In this document: positions 1-9,576 of the stretch, one piece after another
Numbering within the stretch: the first letter of the stretch is position 1
Layout of the letters: each line of letters starts with the position of its first letter
Assembly: GCF_900156025.1 (NCBI RefSeq)
Contig: NZ_FTMO01000007.1
Location: 62,001-126,000, forward strand
Source: Allobosea sp. TND4EK4
GTDB taxonomy: Bacteria; Pseudomonadota; Alphaproteobacteria; Rhizobiales; Beijerinckiaceae
DNA length: 64,000 nucleotides
Reading direction: 5' to 3'
Made by a program: the position numbers and the translations under genes
The notes under the pieces: generated by a model
Databases searched by the model: none
Told to the model about the DNA's origin: nothing
Seen by the model: only the letters and a program-made list of their open reading frames with translations

Positions 1-1
1 G

Positions 2-802
2 GCCTTCGAAGCGGCGCTCTCCGCCCTGCGCGACCATGGCATCGCCGGGCCGATCGACTGTGCGCTCGTCCTGGGAACAGGGCTCGGCAGCGTCGTCGAG
101 GATGTCGAGAACCCGGTCGTCGTTGCCTATTCCGCACTGCCGGGCTTCCCGCAGGGCGAGGTTTCGGGCCATGCCCGCCAGCTCTGCTGCGGCACGCTGT
201 TCGGGCGCAAGGTACTGATCTATCAGGGGCGCGCGCATTATTACGAAGGCGGTGACCCGGCCGTGATGCGGCTGCCGCTCGGCATCCTGACCGCCCTGGG
301 CTCTCCGCCCCTGATCCTGACCAACGCAGCCGGCTCGCTGCGGCCCGAGATGGGCCCGGGCAGCCTCGCTTTGATCACCGACCACATCAATCTCAACGGG
401 CCGAACCCGTTGATCGGCGACACCGGCGACGGGCGCTTCGTGCCGATGGTCGATGCCTATGACCCGCTGCTGCGCGACGGCCTCATGCGCGCCGCGGCCG
501 GCGAGGGCGTGCCGCTCGGCGAGGGGGTCTATCTGTGGTTCACAGGCCCGAGCTTCGAGACGCCGGCGGAGATCCGCATGGCGAAGGTCCTGGGCGCCGA
601 TCTCGTCGGCATGTCGACGGTGCCCGAGGTCATTCTGGCGCGGCGGCACGGCCTGCGCGTCGCGGCAATCTCGGTCGTCACCAACATGGGCGCGGGCCTT
701 CATGGCGGGGCGCCGCATCACAGCGAGACGCGCGATGTTGCCGGAACCGCGTCGCACGCGCTGCGCAGGCTGCTGCGCGGCTTCCTGCCGGAGCTGACAT
801 GA
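2..802 (+). CDS. punA: purine-nucleoside phosphorylase, 5' end outside window
   Basis: Phosphorolysis of purine (deoxy)nucleosides to base and (deoxy)ribose-1-phosphate. The reading frame is open from base 2, so the start codon lies upstream; about 266 residues are visible. Family signs are an N-terminal LVLGTGLGS loop, the GHARQL segment, ITDHINLNGPNPL, YLWFTGPSFETPAEIR and the C-terminal SVVTNMGAG stretch, typical of trimeric PNPs (PunA/PNP type) rather than hexameric DeoD. The stop codon overlaps the deoC start by ATGA, so the two are translationally coupled and its product feeds the pentose-phosphate aldolase route encoded next. Confidence 0.88.
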   Translation, partial: AFEAALSALRDHGIAGPIDCALVLGTGLGSVVEDVENPVVVAYSALPGFPQGEVSGHARQLCCGTLFGRKVLIYQGRAHYYEGGDPAVMRLPLGILTALGSPPLILTNAAGSLRPEMGPGSLALITDHINLNGPNPLIGDTGDGRFVPMVDAYDPLLRDGLMRAAAGEGVPLGEGVYLWFTGPSFETPAEIRMAKVLGADLVGMSTVPEVILARRHGLRVAAISVVTNMGAGLHGGAPHHSETRDVAGTASHALRRLLRGFLPELT

Positions 803-1575
803 CCGACTCAGCCACATCCGATGCGGGCCTGGCCCGACGCGCGCTCGCCATGCTCGACCTGACCGATCTCGGCGACGACGCGACGGAGGCCGGTGCTCGC
901 GAATTGTGCGCGCGGGCGCTGTCAGGCCCGGTCCCGGTCGCGGCGGTCTGCCTGTGGCCGCGCTTCGTCGCGGCGGCGCGCGCGGCACTGGGTGGGGACA
1001 GCCCCGTCCGCATCGCCACCGTCGTCAACTTTCCCGACGGCGGGACCGCCATCGCGCCGGTCATCCGCGACACAGACGAAGCGCTCGCGGCCGGGGCCGA
1101 TGAGATCGACCTCGTCCTGCCCTGGCGCGCAGTGCTGGCCGGCGGCACCGCGGAAGCCGAGGCCATGATCCGCAACGTCAAGCGGCGCTGCGGCGGCAGG
1201 CTGCTGAAGGTCATCCTGGAAACGGGAGAGTATCCGGATCTCGACAGCATCAGGACGGCGTCCGAACTCGCCATCGCGGCGGGCGCCGACTTCATCAAGA
1301 CCTCGACCGGCAAGACCGCCCGTTCCGCCAGCCTGCCTGCTGCCCGGACGATGCTGGGCGTCATCGCGTCCTGTGCCCGGCCCATCGGGCTGAAGCCGTC
1401 GGGCGGCATCAGGACGCTCTCCGACGCGAAAGCCTATCTCGATCTCGCCGACGAGATCATGGGGCCGAGCTGGGCGACGCCTCGGACGTTCCGCTTCGGC
1501 GCGAGCGGCCTGTACGGTGCCCTGGTGGCGGCGATCGAGGGCGGCGCGGCCAGGCCCGGCACGGAGAGCTATTGA
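799..1575 (+). CDS. deoC: deoxyribose-phosphate aldolase
   Basis: Cleaves 2-deoxyribose-5-phosphate to glyceraldehyde-3-phosphate and acetaldehyde in the cytoplasm. 258 residues. The Schiff-base lysine lies in [10 protein letters not shown] (about K167), the second conserved lysine in [10 protein letters not shown] (about K199), and the acidic residues in [11 protein letters not shown] chose the ATG at 799 because it overlaps the upstream stop (ATGA); the longer open frame reaching back to 535 only shadows punA. It is the middle gene of a punA-deoC-deoA nucleoside salvage operon. Confidence 0.93.
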   Translation: MTDSATSDAGLARRALAMLDLTDLGDDATEAGARELCARALSGPVPVAAVCLWPRFVAAARAALGGDSPVRIATVVNFPDGGTAIAPVIRDTDEALAAGADEIDLVLPWRAVLAGGTAEAEAMIRNVKRRCGGRLLKVILETGEYPDLDSIRTASELAIAAGADFIKTSTGKTARSASLPAARTMLGVIASCARPIGLKPSGGIRTLSDAKAYLDLADEIMGPSWATPRTFRFGASGLYGALVAAIEGGAARPGTESY

Positions 1576-2900
1576 TGCGGCTGACGCAGGAGATCATCGC
1601 CGCCAAGCGCGACGGCGGCGAATTGCCCGACGGCGACATCCGCCAGCTCATCGCCGGGCTGACCGACGGCTCCGTCAGCGAGGGCCAGGCGGCCGCCTTC
1701 GCCATGGCGGTCTATTTCAACGGCATGACCGAGAAGGAGCGCGTGGCTCTGACGCTTTCCATGCGCGATTCCGGCACCGTGCTGCGCTGGGACGACCTGC
1801 CTGGCCCGGCGCTCGACAAGCATTCGACGGGAGGCGTCGGCGACACGGTCAGCCTGCCGCTGGCTGCCGCCGTCGCCGCCTGCGGCGGCTATGTCCCGAT
1901 GATCTCGGGTCGCGGGCTCGGCCATACCGGCGGAACGCTCGACAAGCTCGATGCGGTGCCGGGCTACGTCACCCAGCCCGGCATCGGGCTTTTTCGGCAG
2001 GTGGTGCGCGAGGCCGGCTGCGCCATCATCGGCCAGACCGCCGATCTCGCCCCCGCCGACAAGCGGCTCTACGCCATCCGCGATGTCACCGCGACGGTGG
2101 AATCGCTGCCGCTGATCACCGCCTCGATCCTGTCCAAGAAGCTCGCCGCGGGGCTGCACGGCCTCGCCATGGACGTGAAGTTCGGCTCCGGCGCCTTCAT
2201 GCGCGAGCAGGGCCAGGCGCGCGCGCTGGCCCAGGCGCTGGTCAGCGTCGCCAACGGCTCCGGACTTCCGACGACGGCGCTGCTGACCGACATGGAGGAG
2301 CCGCTGGCGAGCGCGGCCGGCAACGCGCTCGAGGTCGCCTATGCGCTCGACCATCTGACCGGGCGGCGGCGCGAGCCGCGCTTTCACGCCGTCACCGTCG
2401 CACTCGGCGCCGAGATGCTGGTACTCGGTCGGCTGGCGGACGACCTCGACGAGGCGCGCGACAGGATCGAGGCAGCTTTCGCCTCGGGCGCCGCGGCGGA
2501 GCGCTTCGCCCGGATGATCGCGGCCCTGGGCGGGCCCGCCGATCTGCTCGAGAGGCAGGAGGCCTATCTGGCGAGGGCGGCCGTGGTGAGGCCAGTCTTT
2601 GCCGACCGGTCCGGCCCGGTCTCGGCCATCGATACGCGCGGCGTCGGCCTCGCCGTGGTGGCACTGGGTGGCGGACGCCTGCGTCCGCAGGACGGGATCG
2701 ACCCCGCCGTCGGCCTGACGGAAATGGCGGGGCTGGGTGCCGAAGTCGGCCCCGACCGCGCGCTCGCCATCGTCCACGCCCGGAGCGAGGACGACCACGC
2801 CGCCGCGAGCGCGCGCTTGCGCGAGGCCTACCGGATCGGAGAGGCTGGGACACGGGGCGAGCTGATCGCCGAACGCATTACGGAAAGAACGCTGGGATGA
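1575..2900 (+). CDS. deoA: thymidine phosphorylase
   Basis: Phosphorolysis of thymidine and deoxyuridine to base and deoxyribose-1-phosphate. 441 residues, usual for the family. The signature [19 protein letters not shown], followed by [16 protein letters not shown], is the phosphate/substrate region of the thymidine phosphorylase/AnPRT fold, and a conserved catalytic region follows ([16 protein letters not shown]). The start ATG shares its A with the deoC stop (TGATG), so translation is coupled. A TTG three bases upstream is in frame but less likely. With punA and deoC it forms the deo-type salvage unit. Confidence 0.93.
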   Translation: MRLTQEIIAAKRDGGELPDGDIRQLIAGLTDGSVSEGQAAAFAMAVYFNGMTEKERVALTLSMRDSGTVLRWDDLPGPALDKHSTGGVGDTVSLPLAAAVAACGGYVPMISGRGLGHTGGTLDKLDAVPGYVTQPGIGLFRQVVREAGCAIIGQTADLAPADKRLYAIRDVTATVESLPLITASILSKKLAAGLHGLAMDVKFGSGAFMREQGQARALAQALVSVANGSGLPTTALLTDMEEPLASAAGNALEVAYALDHLTGRRREPRFHAVTVALGAEMLVLGRLADDLDEARDRIEAAFASGAAAERFARMIAALGGPADLLERQEAYLARAAVVRPVFADRSGPVSAIDTRGVGLAVVALGGGRLRPQDGIDPAVGLTEMAGLGAEVGPDRALAIVHARSEDDHAAASARLREAYRIGEAGTRGELIAERITERTLG

Positions 2901-3838
2901 GTCTGCTTCTGGCCATGTCGGGCTGGCATATCGAGGATTGGCGGGCGCGCTTCCAGGCGCTGCTGCCGGAGATGCCGATCGTGACTTTGGGCGAGCCCTT
3001 CGACCGGCGCGCCGTGCACTACGTCGCGAGCTGGAAACATCCGCCGGGCAGCCTGACCGGCCTGCCCAACCTTGCTGCGATCTTCTCGCTCGGCGCCGGA
3101 GTCGATTTCCTCTTCGCCGACGACAAGCTGCCGGAGGCGCCGATCGCGCGCGTGGTCGATCCCGATCTCACCACGCGGATGAGCGAGTACGTCGTGCTGC
3201 ACTGCCTGATGTATCTGCGGCAGCAGCATCGCTACATGCGACAGCAGCCAGCGAAGCTCTGGGAAGACGACCGCGACCAGCCGGCCGCCCGCGCGCTGCG
3301 CGTCGGCATCATGGGGCTGGGCGAGCTGGGGCTCGACGCGGCTCGGAAGCTCAAGGCGATCGGCTTCGACGTTGCAGGCTGGAGCCGCTCGCCCAAGAGC
3401 GTCGAGGGGCTGGCGACCTTCTGTGGCGAGGACGGCATGCGCGCGTTCCTGGCGCGGACGGACATCCTGGTCAGCCTGCTGCCGCTGACGCAGGAGACGC
3501 GCGGAATCATCAACGCGGACCTCCTTGATAGTCTGGCGCAGGATGGGCGGCTCGGTCCCTTCCTGATCAATGCCGGGCGTGGCGGCCTTCAGGTCGAGGC
3601 CGACATTCTGGCGGCGCTCGATGCCGGCACGCTCAAGGGGGCGACGCTCGACGTCTTCGAGACCGAGCCGCTACCGTCCGACTCACCGCTCTGGAGCCAT
3701 CCGTTGGTGACGGTGACACCGCACAATGCCGCCATGTCGGAGCCGGAGGCGATCGCCTCGCTGATCGCCCAGCAGATCCGGCGGATGGAAGCGGGCGAGC
3801 CGCTCCAGCATGTGGTCGATCCGGCGCGAGGCTATTGA
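2897..3838 (+). CDS. D-2-hydroxyacid dehydrogenase, glyoxylate/hydroxypyruvate reductase A-like
   Basis: NAD(P)-dependent reduction of a 2-oxoacid, probably glyoxylate or hydroxypyruvate. 313 residues. The Rossmann dinucleotide loop is [13 protein letters not shown]. The catalytic trio of the D-hydroxyacid dehydrogenase family appears as Arg in INAGRGG, Glu in FETEPLP and His in VTPHNAA. The ATG overlaps the deoA stop (ATGA), so the gene is co-translated with the deo cluster although it has no obvious step in nucleoside salvage. Resemblance to GhrA comes from the short N-terminal half and the Arg-rich [10 protein letters not shown] helix; the exact substrate is unknown. Confidence 0.85.
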   Translation: MSLLLAMSGWHIEDWRARFQALLPEMPIVTLGEPFDRRAVHYVASWKHPPGSLTGLPNLAAIFSLGAGVDFLFADDKLPEAPIARVVDPDLTTRMSEYVVLHCLMYLRQQHRYMRQQPAKLWEDDRDQPAARALRVGIMGLGELGLDAARKLKAIGFDVAGWSRSPKSVEGLATFCGEDGMRAFLARTDILVSLLPLTQETRGIINADLLDSLAQDGRLGPFLINAGRGGLQVEADILAALDAGTLKGATLDVFETEPLPSDSPLWSHPLVTVTPHNAAMSEPEAIASLIAQQIRRMEAGEPLQHVVDPARGY

Positions 3839-3941
3839 AGCGGGGTCCCGAGCAGGGTTTGCGGCCCTGTCATCGGCCCGTCGCGCAGGCGCCATCAACG
3901 GCCGGCAGACGATCACGGACCCGTTCGCTCAGGAGCCGTCG

Positions 3942-5300
3942 ATGCGCCCCGGTTTCACCGCCGCCCTGCTGATCCTGCTCGCTTTGCCCGCAATCGCGCA
4001 GGATGCCCCGAAGGCCTTCCCGTCCAGTCTGCTGGGCCAGGCGATTCTGCCGGCCTTCACCATCATTCCCGCGCCTGCCGAGGCTCCAGAAGACCTCAAG
4101 GTCTCGGGCAAGTTCCTGAAGCCCGGCACGCGGGTTGAGGCCATCGGCACGGTGGCGGGCACTTCGGCCGGGCGCCCGACCGGCATCTCGACACCGTTCG
4201 CCGGCCAGCCGGTGCAGGGCTTCTCCGGCATTCGCTCGCTCGGCAACGGCGAGTTCCTGGTGCTGACCGACAACGGCTTCGGCTCGAAGGCGAATTCGCC
4301 GGACGCCGCTCTGTTCTTCCACAGGCTCAAGGCGGACTTCGCCGGCGGCAGGATCACCCGGCTCTCGAGCGCCTTCCTGCACGATCCCGACAAGAAGGTG
4401 CCGTTCCGAATCGTCCATGAGGGCACCGCGGCGCGCTATCTCTCCGGTGCCGATTTCGACCTGGAATCGATCCAGCCTATCGGCGGAAAATACTGGATCG
4501 GCGAGGAATTCGGCCCCTATCTCCTGCGCGTCGATGCGGACGGCAAGGTCGAGGCCGTGTTCGAGACGCTCGTCGACGGCAAGCCCGCCCGCTCGCCCGA
4601 CCATTATGCCGTGACGACGCCGGGAGCGCCCGGAGGCGCGGTCGCCTTCAACGTCCGCCGCTCCAAGGGTTTCGAGGGCATGGCGCAGTCGCCGGACGGC
4701 CGTTTCCTCTATCCGATGCTGGAAGGTCCGCTCTGGGACGGCGAGAAGAACGCCTATGAGGAGATCGACGGCAAGGCCGTGCTGCGCATCCTCGAATTCG
4801 ATGTCCAGGGCGAGAAGTGGACCGGACGCTCGTGGTTCTACCCGCTGGAAGCCAGGAGCAACGCCATCGGCGATTTCAACATGATCGACGCCACGACGGG
4901 CCTGATCATCGAGCGCGACGACGGCGAGGGCACCGCCGACAAGGCCTGCCCGGCCGGCGAGCGCAGGACCGACTGCTTCCACGACATCGCCAGATTCAAG
5001 CGCATCGTGAAGATCGAGATGACCGAGGCCAATGCCGGCAAGCCGGTGCGAAAGATCGGCCATATCGACCTGCTGGCCATCAGGGACCCGGCCGGCAAGG
5101 CGAAGCAGGGCACGAAGGATGGGGTCTTCACCTTCCCCTTCTTCACCATCGAGAATGTCGACATCGTGGATCGTGAGCAGGGCACCATCGTGGTCGGCAA
5201 CGACAACAACCTGCCCTTCTCCTCCTCGCGCGACCCGAACAAGGCCGATGACGAGGAGCTCGTGCTGCTTTCGGTGAAGGAGTTGCTGGAGGCCAAGTAA
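3942..5300 (+). CDS. secreted esterase-like / phytase-like family protein
   Basis: 452 residues with a clear Sec signal peptide (hydrophobic residues about 4-20, cleavage after AIA), so the product is periplasmic or extracellular. The body resembles the phytase-like beta-propeller family annotated as 'esterase-like activity of phytase family protein': FSGIRSLGNGEFLVLTDNGFG, a long LESIQPIGGKYWIGEEFGPY block and SKGFEGMAQSPDGRFLYP. Members have been associated with phosphate-ester cleavage, but the substrate cannot be read from sequence. I chose the start at 3942 because it begins the signal peptide; the frame extends further upstream without a sensible start. The gene stands alone. Confidence 0.8.
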   Translation: MRPGFTAALLILLALPAIAQDAPKAFPSSLLGQAILPAFTIIPAPAEAPEDLKVSGKFLKPGTRVEAIGTVAGTSAGRPTGISTPFAGQPVQGFSGIRSLGNGEFLVLTDNGFGSKANSPDAALFFHRLKADFAGGRITRLSSAFLHDPDKKVPFRIVHEGTAARYLSGADFDLESIQPIGGKYWIGEEFGPYLLRVDADGKVEAVFETLVDGKPARSPDHYAVTTPGAPGGAVAFNVRRSKGFEGMAQSPDGRFLYPMLEGPLWDGEKNAYEEIDGKAVLRILEFDVQGEKWTGRSWFYPLEARSNAIGDFNMIDATTGLIIERDDGEGTADKACPAGERRTDCFHDIARFKRIVKIEMTEANAGKPVRKIGHIDLLAIRDPAGKAKQGTKDGVFTFPFFTIENVDIVDREQGTIVVGNDNNLPFSSSRDPNKADDEELVLLSVKELLEAK

Positions 5301-5304
5301 GGCC

Positions 5305-5390
5305 CTGCCCTCATTCTCCGGCCGCGCGCAGGGCGGGCCCGGGAAGCTCTCGATCCAGAGACGGCCGGGTCGAGCCCGACCACGCAGCCT
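5305..5390. repeat. degenerate REP-like palindromic segment
   Basis: The space between the phytase-like gene and nth (convergent ends) carries CATTCTCCGG and GGGTCGAGCCCG blocks. These resemble the better-preserved REP-like element at 46969-47061. It probably functions, if at all, as a bidirectional stop or stability hairpin. Confidence 0.4.
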
Positions 5391-5393
5391 CGT

Positions 5394-6116
5394 TCAAGCC
5401 ACGCGCTTATCCGCCGAATCGCAAAGGTCGTTCTGGATGCAGCGACCGCATTCGGGCCTGAGGGCCTTGCAGGTGTAGCGGCCGTGCAGGATCAGCCAAT
5501 GATGGGCGTGCCGGCCGAATTCGGGCGGCACCGCCTTCTCCAGCCCCAGCTCGACCTGCAGCACGTTCTTGCCCGGCGCGATGCGCAGCCGGTTGGCGAC
5601 CCGGAAGACATGGGTGTCGACCGCATGCGTGACCTCCCCGAAGGCGATGTTCAGCACGACATTCGCGGTCTTGCGGCCGACGCCGGGCAGGCTTTCGAGC
5701 GCCTCACGGGTCGTCGGAACCTGCCCGCCGAATTCGGCGATCAGCTTCTCGCTCAGCGCGACGACGTTCTTCGCCTTGGTGCGGAAAAGCCCGATCGTCT
5801 TGATGAAGTCCCGGACCTTCTCCTCGCCGAGCGCCAGCATCTTCTCCGGCGTGTCGGCGATGGCGAAGAGCGGGCGCGTGGCCTTGTTGACGCCGGCATC
5901 GGTTGCTTGCGCCGAGAGCACGACGGCGACCAGAAGCGTGAAGGCGTTGACCGATTCCAGTTCGCCCCTGGGCTCGGGGTCTGCGGCCCGGAAGCGCTCG
6001 AAGATCTCCCGGACCTCGGCCGATTTGCGCGCCCGCGCCGCCGCCTTGCGCGCGCGCGGCAATGTGATGCCTTTCTCCGGAGCACCCTTGCGCGGGGGCT
6101 TGTTCTGCTGGTCCAT
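5394..6116 (-). CDS. nth: endonuclease III, DNA glycosylase/AP lyase
   Basis: Base-excision repair of oxidised pyrimidines with AP-lyase activity. 240 residues. Visible features are the helix-hairpin-helix LPGVGRKTANVV with catalytic Lys149, catalytic Asp167 in HAVDTHVFR, and a complete C-terminal [4Fe-4S] cluster motif, Cys216-x6-Cys223-x2-Cys226-x5-Cys232. I chose the start at 6116 (MDQQNK, followed by a basic tail); an upstream in-frame start would overlap the divergent DUF2244 gene. The two divergent starts are only about 20 bp apart, so promoters must overlap coding sequence. Confidence 0.94.
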   Translation of the reverse strand: MDQQNKPPRKGAPEKGITLPRARKAAARARKSAEVREIFERFRAADPEPRGELESVNAFTLLVAVVLSAQATDAGVNKATRPLFAIADTPEKMLALGEEKVRDFIKTIGLFRTKAKNVVALSEKLIAEFGGQVPTTREALESLPGVGRKTANVVLNIAFGEVTHAVDTHVFRVANRLRIAPGKNVLQVELGLEKAVPPEFGRHAHHWLILHGRYTCKALRPECGRCIQNDLCDSADKRVA

Positions 6117-6136
6117 GCGGGCGTTATAGTGCGCCG

Positions 6137-6682
6137 ATGGACCCCGGCAAGGCCTTGAACGCACGATCGGATGGCGGCAGCGGCGACGCGGCGCTGCGCC
6201 CGGTCTTCGACGCGACGATCACGCCGCACCGCTCGCTCGGGCAAAACGGCTTCCGGATCGTGATGACGCTGGTCTGCCTCTCGAGCGTGATCTCCTCGGT
6301 GCCCTTCGTCGTTCTGGGCGCCTGGCCGGTGGCGGGTTTCTTCGGCCTCGACGTGCTGGCCCTGTTCATCGCCTTCCACGTCAATTTCCGCCATGCCCGC
6401 GCCTTTGAGCGTGTCGTGGTGTCGCCGCTGGAGGTGCTTCTGCGCAAGGTCTCGCATCACGGCCGCGAGGCAGTGTGGCGGTTCAACCCGGCCTGGACAC
6501 GGCTCGAGCGGCAGAATGACGAGGATTACGGCCTCCTCGGCCTGAAGCTGGTGTCGCGCGGGCAGAGCGTGCCGGTCGCGGGGGAGCTCTCGCCAGCCGA
6601 GCGGGCGGGCTTCGCCGACGCGCTCGGCGCCGCGCTTGCGTCGGCGCGGCGCGGCGTGGATTACGGGCGTCCTGAGCACTGA
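6137..6682 (+). CDS. DUF2244 family membrane protein
   Basis: 181 residues. The central part has two closely spaced hydrophobic segments (about residues 46-62 and 64-80) separated by a short turn, then an amphipathic cytoplasmic domain, which is the usual DUF2244 arrangement (FDATITPHRSLGQNGFRIVM near the N terminus). Function is unknown; DUF2244 proteins are commonly found next to nth or cytochrome c oxidase genes in alphaproteobacteria. It is divergent from nth with almost no intergenic space. Confidence 0.8.
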   Translation: MDPGKALNARSDGGSGDAALRPVFDATITPHRSLGQNGFRIVMTLVCLSSVISSVPFVVLGAWPVAGFFGLDVLALFIAFHVNFRHARAFERVVVSPLEVLLRKVSHHGREAVWRFNPAWTRLERQNDEDYGLLGLKLVSRGQSVPVAGELSPAERAGFADALGAALASARRGVDYGRPEH

Positions 6683-6772
6683 TCGCCATTCCGCTTGCCA
6701 GCTTTCGGGTGGGAGCGGCATGGTCGGGGCGCTAGGCTCGCCTCACGATCGCAAGATGCGAGGCTCCACCTC

Positions 6773-7768
6773 ATGAACGCCCTGACGCCGATGAAACCCT
6801 CCGCCATGCTCAAGACGGCGATGACCCCGACGCGCTTCTCGACCGGCGTGCTGGCGCGGGCCGCGGAGGCCATGCCGGCGGAGACCGATTTCCCCGCCCC
6901 CCTGCCCGGCTCCGATTACGATACGGTGCGGCGCATCCTCGCCTTCATCACCCATCACTGGCGCGAGCAGCCGACGATCGAGGCGATCGCGGAAGCTGCC
7001 GGCGCGACCCCGACCGACGTCCACCACCTCTTTCGCCGCTGGTGCGGGCTGACGCCGAAGGCCTTCCTGCAGGCGATCACGCTCGACCACGCCAAGGGCC
7101 TGCTCGCCTCCTCCGCCAGTGTCCTCGATGCGGCGCTGGAGGTGGGGCTGTCGGGCCCGGGCCGGCTGCACGATCTGTTCGTCACGCATGAGGCGATGTC
7201 GCCGGGCGAGTGGAAGGTGGGCGGCGAGGGGCTGAAGCTCTCCTACGGCTTCCATCCCTCGCCCTTCGGCGAGGCGCTGATCGTCGTCACGGATCGCGGG
7301 CTCGCCGGTCTCGGCTGGGTTTCGACCAGCGTCGATGGCGGCAAGGTCGTGGGCGGCCGGGCGGAGGCGCTGGCCGACATGATGCGCCGCTGGCCGCAGG
7401 CCGGCTATCACTACGACCCCGCGCTGACCGCGCCCTACGCCGCGCGCATCTTCGACCCGAAGGCCTGGTGCGCCGAGACACCGCTGCGCATCGTGCTGAT
7501 CGGCACGGATTTCGAGGTTCGCGTCTGGGAGACGCTGCTCAGGATCCCGGTCGGCCGCGCCACCACCTATGGCGACGTCGCCAGCCATATCGGCAAGCCC
7601 AGCGCGGCGCGCGCGGTCGGCATGGCCGTCGGAAAGAACCCGATCTCCTTCGTGGTGCCGTGCCACCGCGTCATCGGCAAATCCGGCGCCTTGACCGGCT
7701 ATCACTGGGGTCTGACCCGCAAGCGCGCCATCCTGGGGTGGGAGGCGGGGCAGACGTCGGCGGGCTGA
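6773..7768 (+). CDS. Ada-like fusion of AraC-type HTH and methylated-DNA-[protein]-cysteine S-methyltransferase
   Basis: 331 residues. The N-terminal half holds an AraC-type helix-turn-helix (about residues 50-140: TIEAIAEAAGATPTDVHHLFRRWCGLTPKAF). The C-terminal half is the MGMT domain with the methyl-acceptor cysteine in PCHRVIG (Cys297), preceded by GRATTYGDVA and followed by the G-Y-W-G-L substrate loop. It would transfer O6-alkyl groups from guanine to itself. Unlike E. coli Ada it has no N-terminal Cys4 phosphotriester-sensing domain, so the switch to activator must differ or be absent. I chose the ATG at 6773 as the first plausible start; the longer frame adds an Arg-rich tail. Confidence 0.87.
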   Translation: MNALTPMKPSAMLKTAMTPTRFSTGVLARAAEAMPAETDFPAPLPGSDYDTVRRILAFITHHWREQPTIEAIAEAAGATPTDVHHLFRRWCGLTPKAFLQAITLDHAKGLLASSASVLDAALEVGLSGPGRLHDLFVTHEAMSPGEWKVGGEGLKLSYGFHPSPFGEALIVVTDRGLAGLGWVSTSVDGGKVVGGRAEALADMMRRWPQAGYHYDPALTAPYAARIFDPKAWCAETPLRIVLIGTDFEVRVWETLLRIPVGRATTYGDVASHIGKPSAARAVGMAVGKNPISFVVPCHRVIGKSGALTGYHWGLTRKRAILGWEAGQTSAG

Positions 7769-7778
7769 GCCTTTTCCG

Positions 7779-9488
7779 CTACTTGCGCAGATACATGTCC
7801 CAGCATGGCGCGAGCGCCACCGGGTCGCGCCCGGCCAACGCCGGGGCGAAGTGGCGACGCAGCGCCTCCCGCTCAGGGGTGGGCGGGCATTTCGGGATCA
7901 GGATCGCGTCGGTCCTGCCGAGTTCGGACAGCGTCTCGCGCGTGAGGACCGGGGTCGTGCGGCTGGGATCGGGGCCGATCGGCACCTCGCGCGGCGGCGG
8001 CCGGTTCAGCAGGTAGTTCATCGGGTCGACGAAATCGAGCGTGAAGACCGCGTTCAGCCGGCGCCTGTGCTCGGCTTCCCAGCGAGCGATCGCGCGCACG
8101 GCCTGCCGGACCTCCAGCAGCCAGGTCGCCTGATAATCGATCTCCGAAGCCAGGATGTGCGAGGGCCCAAGATCGGCGGCGACGAGTTCGTTGTAGGTCG
8201 CCTGGTGGGCCGCATAATGGTCGAGCATATGCGCCGCGCGGGTCGCGATCTCCGGCTTCACACTGAAGCGGCCGAGCGGCCCGAGCTCCGGAAGGTCCAG
8301 CTTCGCATAGGCCGGGGCGGCTATCAGCGCACGGCCGCTGCGCTCCACATAGATCATCAGCGAGGGCAGGACTGTCGCCATCAGCAGCAGCAGAACGACC
8401 GGACGGAGCGGGTCTCCCACCCGCAGCCACCATTGCGTCAGCAGCAGAAGCAGGATCGGCCACAGCCCGATGAACTCGAGCGAGCCGCTGTTCTGCGTCT
8501 CGAAGAAGGCGAGCGCGGCAAAGGCGATGGCGAGCCAGCACAGCGGAGAATCGGCCCATGCGCGCCAGCCGGAGCGTGTCGAAGGCAGGCCGTCGCGCCA
8601 GCAGACAAGGGCGAGCGTCGCCAGCAGCACGAACAGCGGGGCAATGACGTTGAACTTGACCGACGCCACCGTGAGAAAGCGCGGCAGCATGTCGCCGGTA
8701 TTGAGCGCCACCAGTTCGAAGACATCGGAGAGATAGGCCGAGACGAGGCCGGTCGCGAGCTCGATCCCGCCGAGCGACAGGATGGTCAGGCCCGCGGCGA
8801 TCACGACGTCGACGAACCGCATCCGTCCGACGAGAAGCGCATAGCCGACGAGCAGCGTGCCGACCAATGCTCCGGTGATCTTCACCAGAAAGAGCGAGAG
8901 CATCAGCGTGGAGACGAGCCCGATCCGCAGCCCGCGCCGTTTGACGAACAGCAGGGCCGCGATCAGCAGATAAAGCAGCAGGCAGATCTGGCGGTTGTAG
9001 TGGCCATAGCCGTCAAGGCCGGGCGATGGGTAGAGCGAGTGCAGGTTCACCGGCAATGCGGCGAACAGCAGGAAGGGCAGCAGCAGGGCCAGCGCCTGCC
9101 CAGGCCGGCGCTGCGCGAGATCGCCCGTCATCAACGCCACAAGCGGCAACAGCACCGGCAAGAGCGCCCAGTTCGCCAGCAGCATGGGCTGGGCCTGCGG
9201 AAACAGCCGGTCGAGGCAGGCCATCAGATAATAGCCGAGCGGGCCGACCGGCGCGAAGAAGTCCAGCCCCGGCGCCTGGCCGGTGCGAATGCGCTGGAGC
9301 GCGTCGAGATAGACGACCGTATCCCAGGCGTTGGGGCCGAGCGGCAGCCGCAGCGGCAGGCTCAGCGCCGCCACCGCAACGGCCACGAAGGCGGCGATCC
9401 AAAGATAGGGACTGGCCGCGCAACGCAGGGCAAAGCCGCTCACGCCAGCCCGGGGCCGGCCGGTGCTGATCTCGCCAATCGCCACCAC
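7779..9488 (-). CDS. polytopic membrane protein, possibly GT-C-type glycosyltransferase
   Basis: 569 residues with about ten or eleven hydrophobic segments over residues 28-390 and a soluble C-terminal domain of about 180 residues. After the first membrane helix comes an acidic loop (NAWDTVVYLDALQRIRTG, then LDFFAPVGPLGYY). That layout is seen in GT-C/ArnT-like membrane glycosyltransferases, where acidic residues follow TM1. I cannot name a family with certainty. It ends 10 bp from the convergent Ada-like gene and is separated from the FAH-family gene by under 100 bp on the same strand. Confidence 0.6.
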   Translation of the reverse strand: MVAIGEISTGRPRAGVSGFALRCAASPYLWIAAFVAVAVAALSLPLRLPLGPNAWDTVVYLDALQRIRTGQAPGLDFFAPVGPLGYYLMACLDRLFPQAQPMLLANWALLPVLLPLVALMTGDLAQRRPGQALALLLPFLLFAALPVNLHSLYPSPGLDGYGHYNRQICLLLYLLIAALLFVKRRGLRIGLVSTLMLSLFLVKITGALVGTLLVGYALLVGRMRFVDVVIAAGLTILSLGGIELATGLVSAYLSDVFELVALNTGDMLPRFLTVASVKFNVIAPLFVLLATLALVCWRDGLPSTRSGWRAWADSPLCWLAIAFAALAFFETQNSGSLEFIGLWPILLLLLTQWWLRVGDPLRPVVLLLLMATVLPSLMIYVERSGRALIAAPAYAKLDLPELGPLGRFSVKPEIATRAAHMLDHYAAHQATYNELVAADLGPSHILASEIDYQATWLLEVRQAVRAIARWEAEHRRRLNAVFTLDFVDPMNYLLNRPPPREVPIGPDPSRTTPVLTRETLSELGRTDAILIPKCPPTPEREALRRHFAPALAGRDPVALAPCWDMYLRK

Positions 9489-9576
9489 GCGCGCTCCTGT
9501 TCGAAGCCTCGAAATGGCAGAAAAACGTTACCAAGCCGCTGACGGGCCTGGCGGAGCCCGCGCATCCGGAGGGCTG

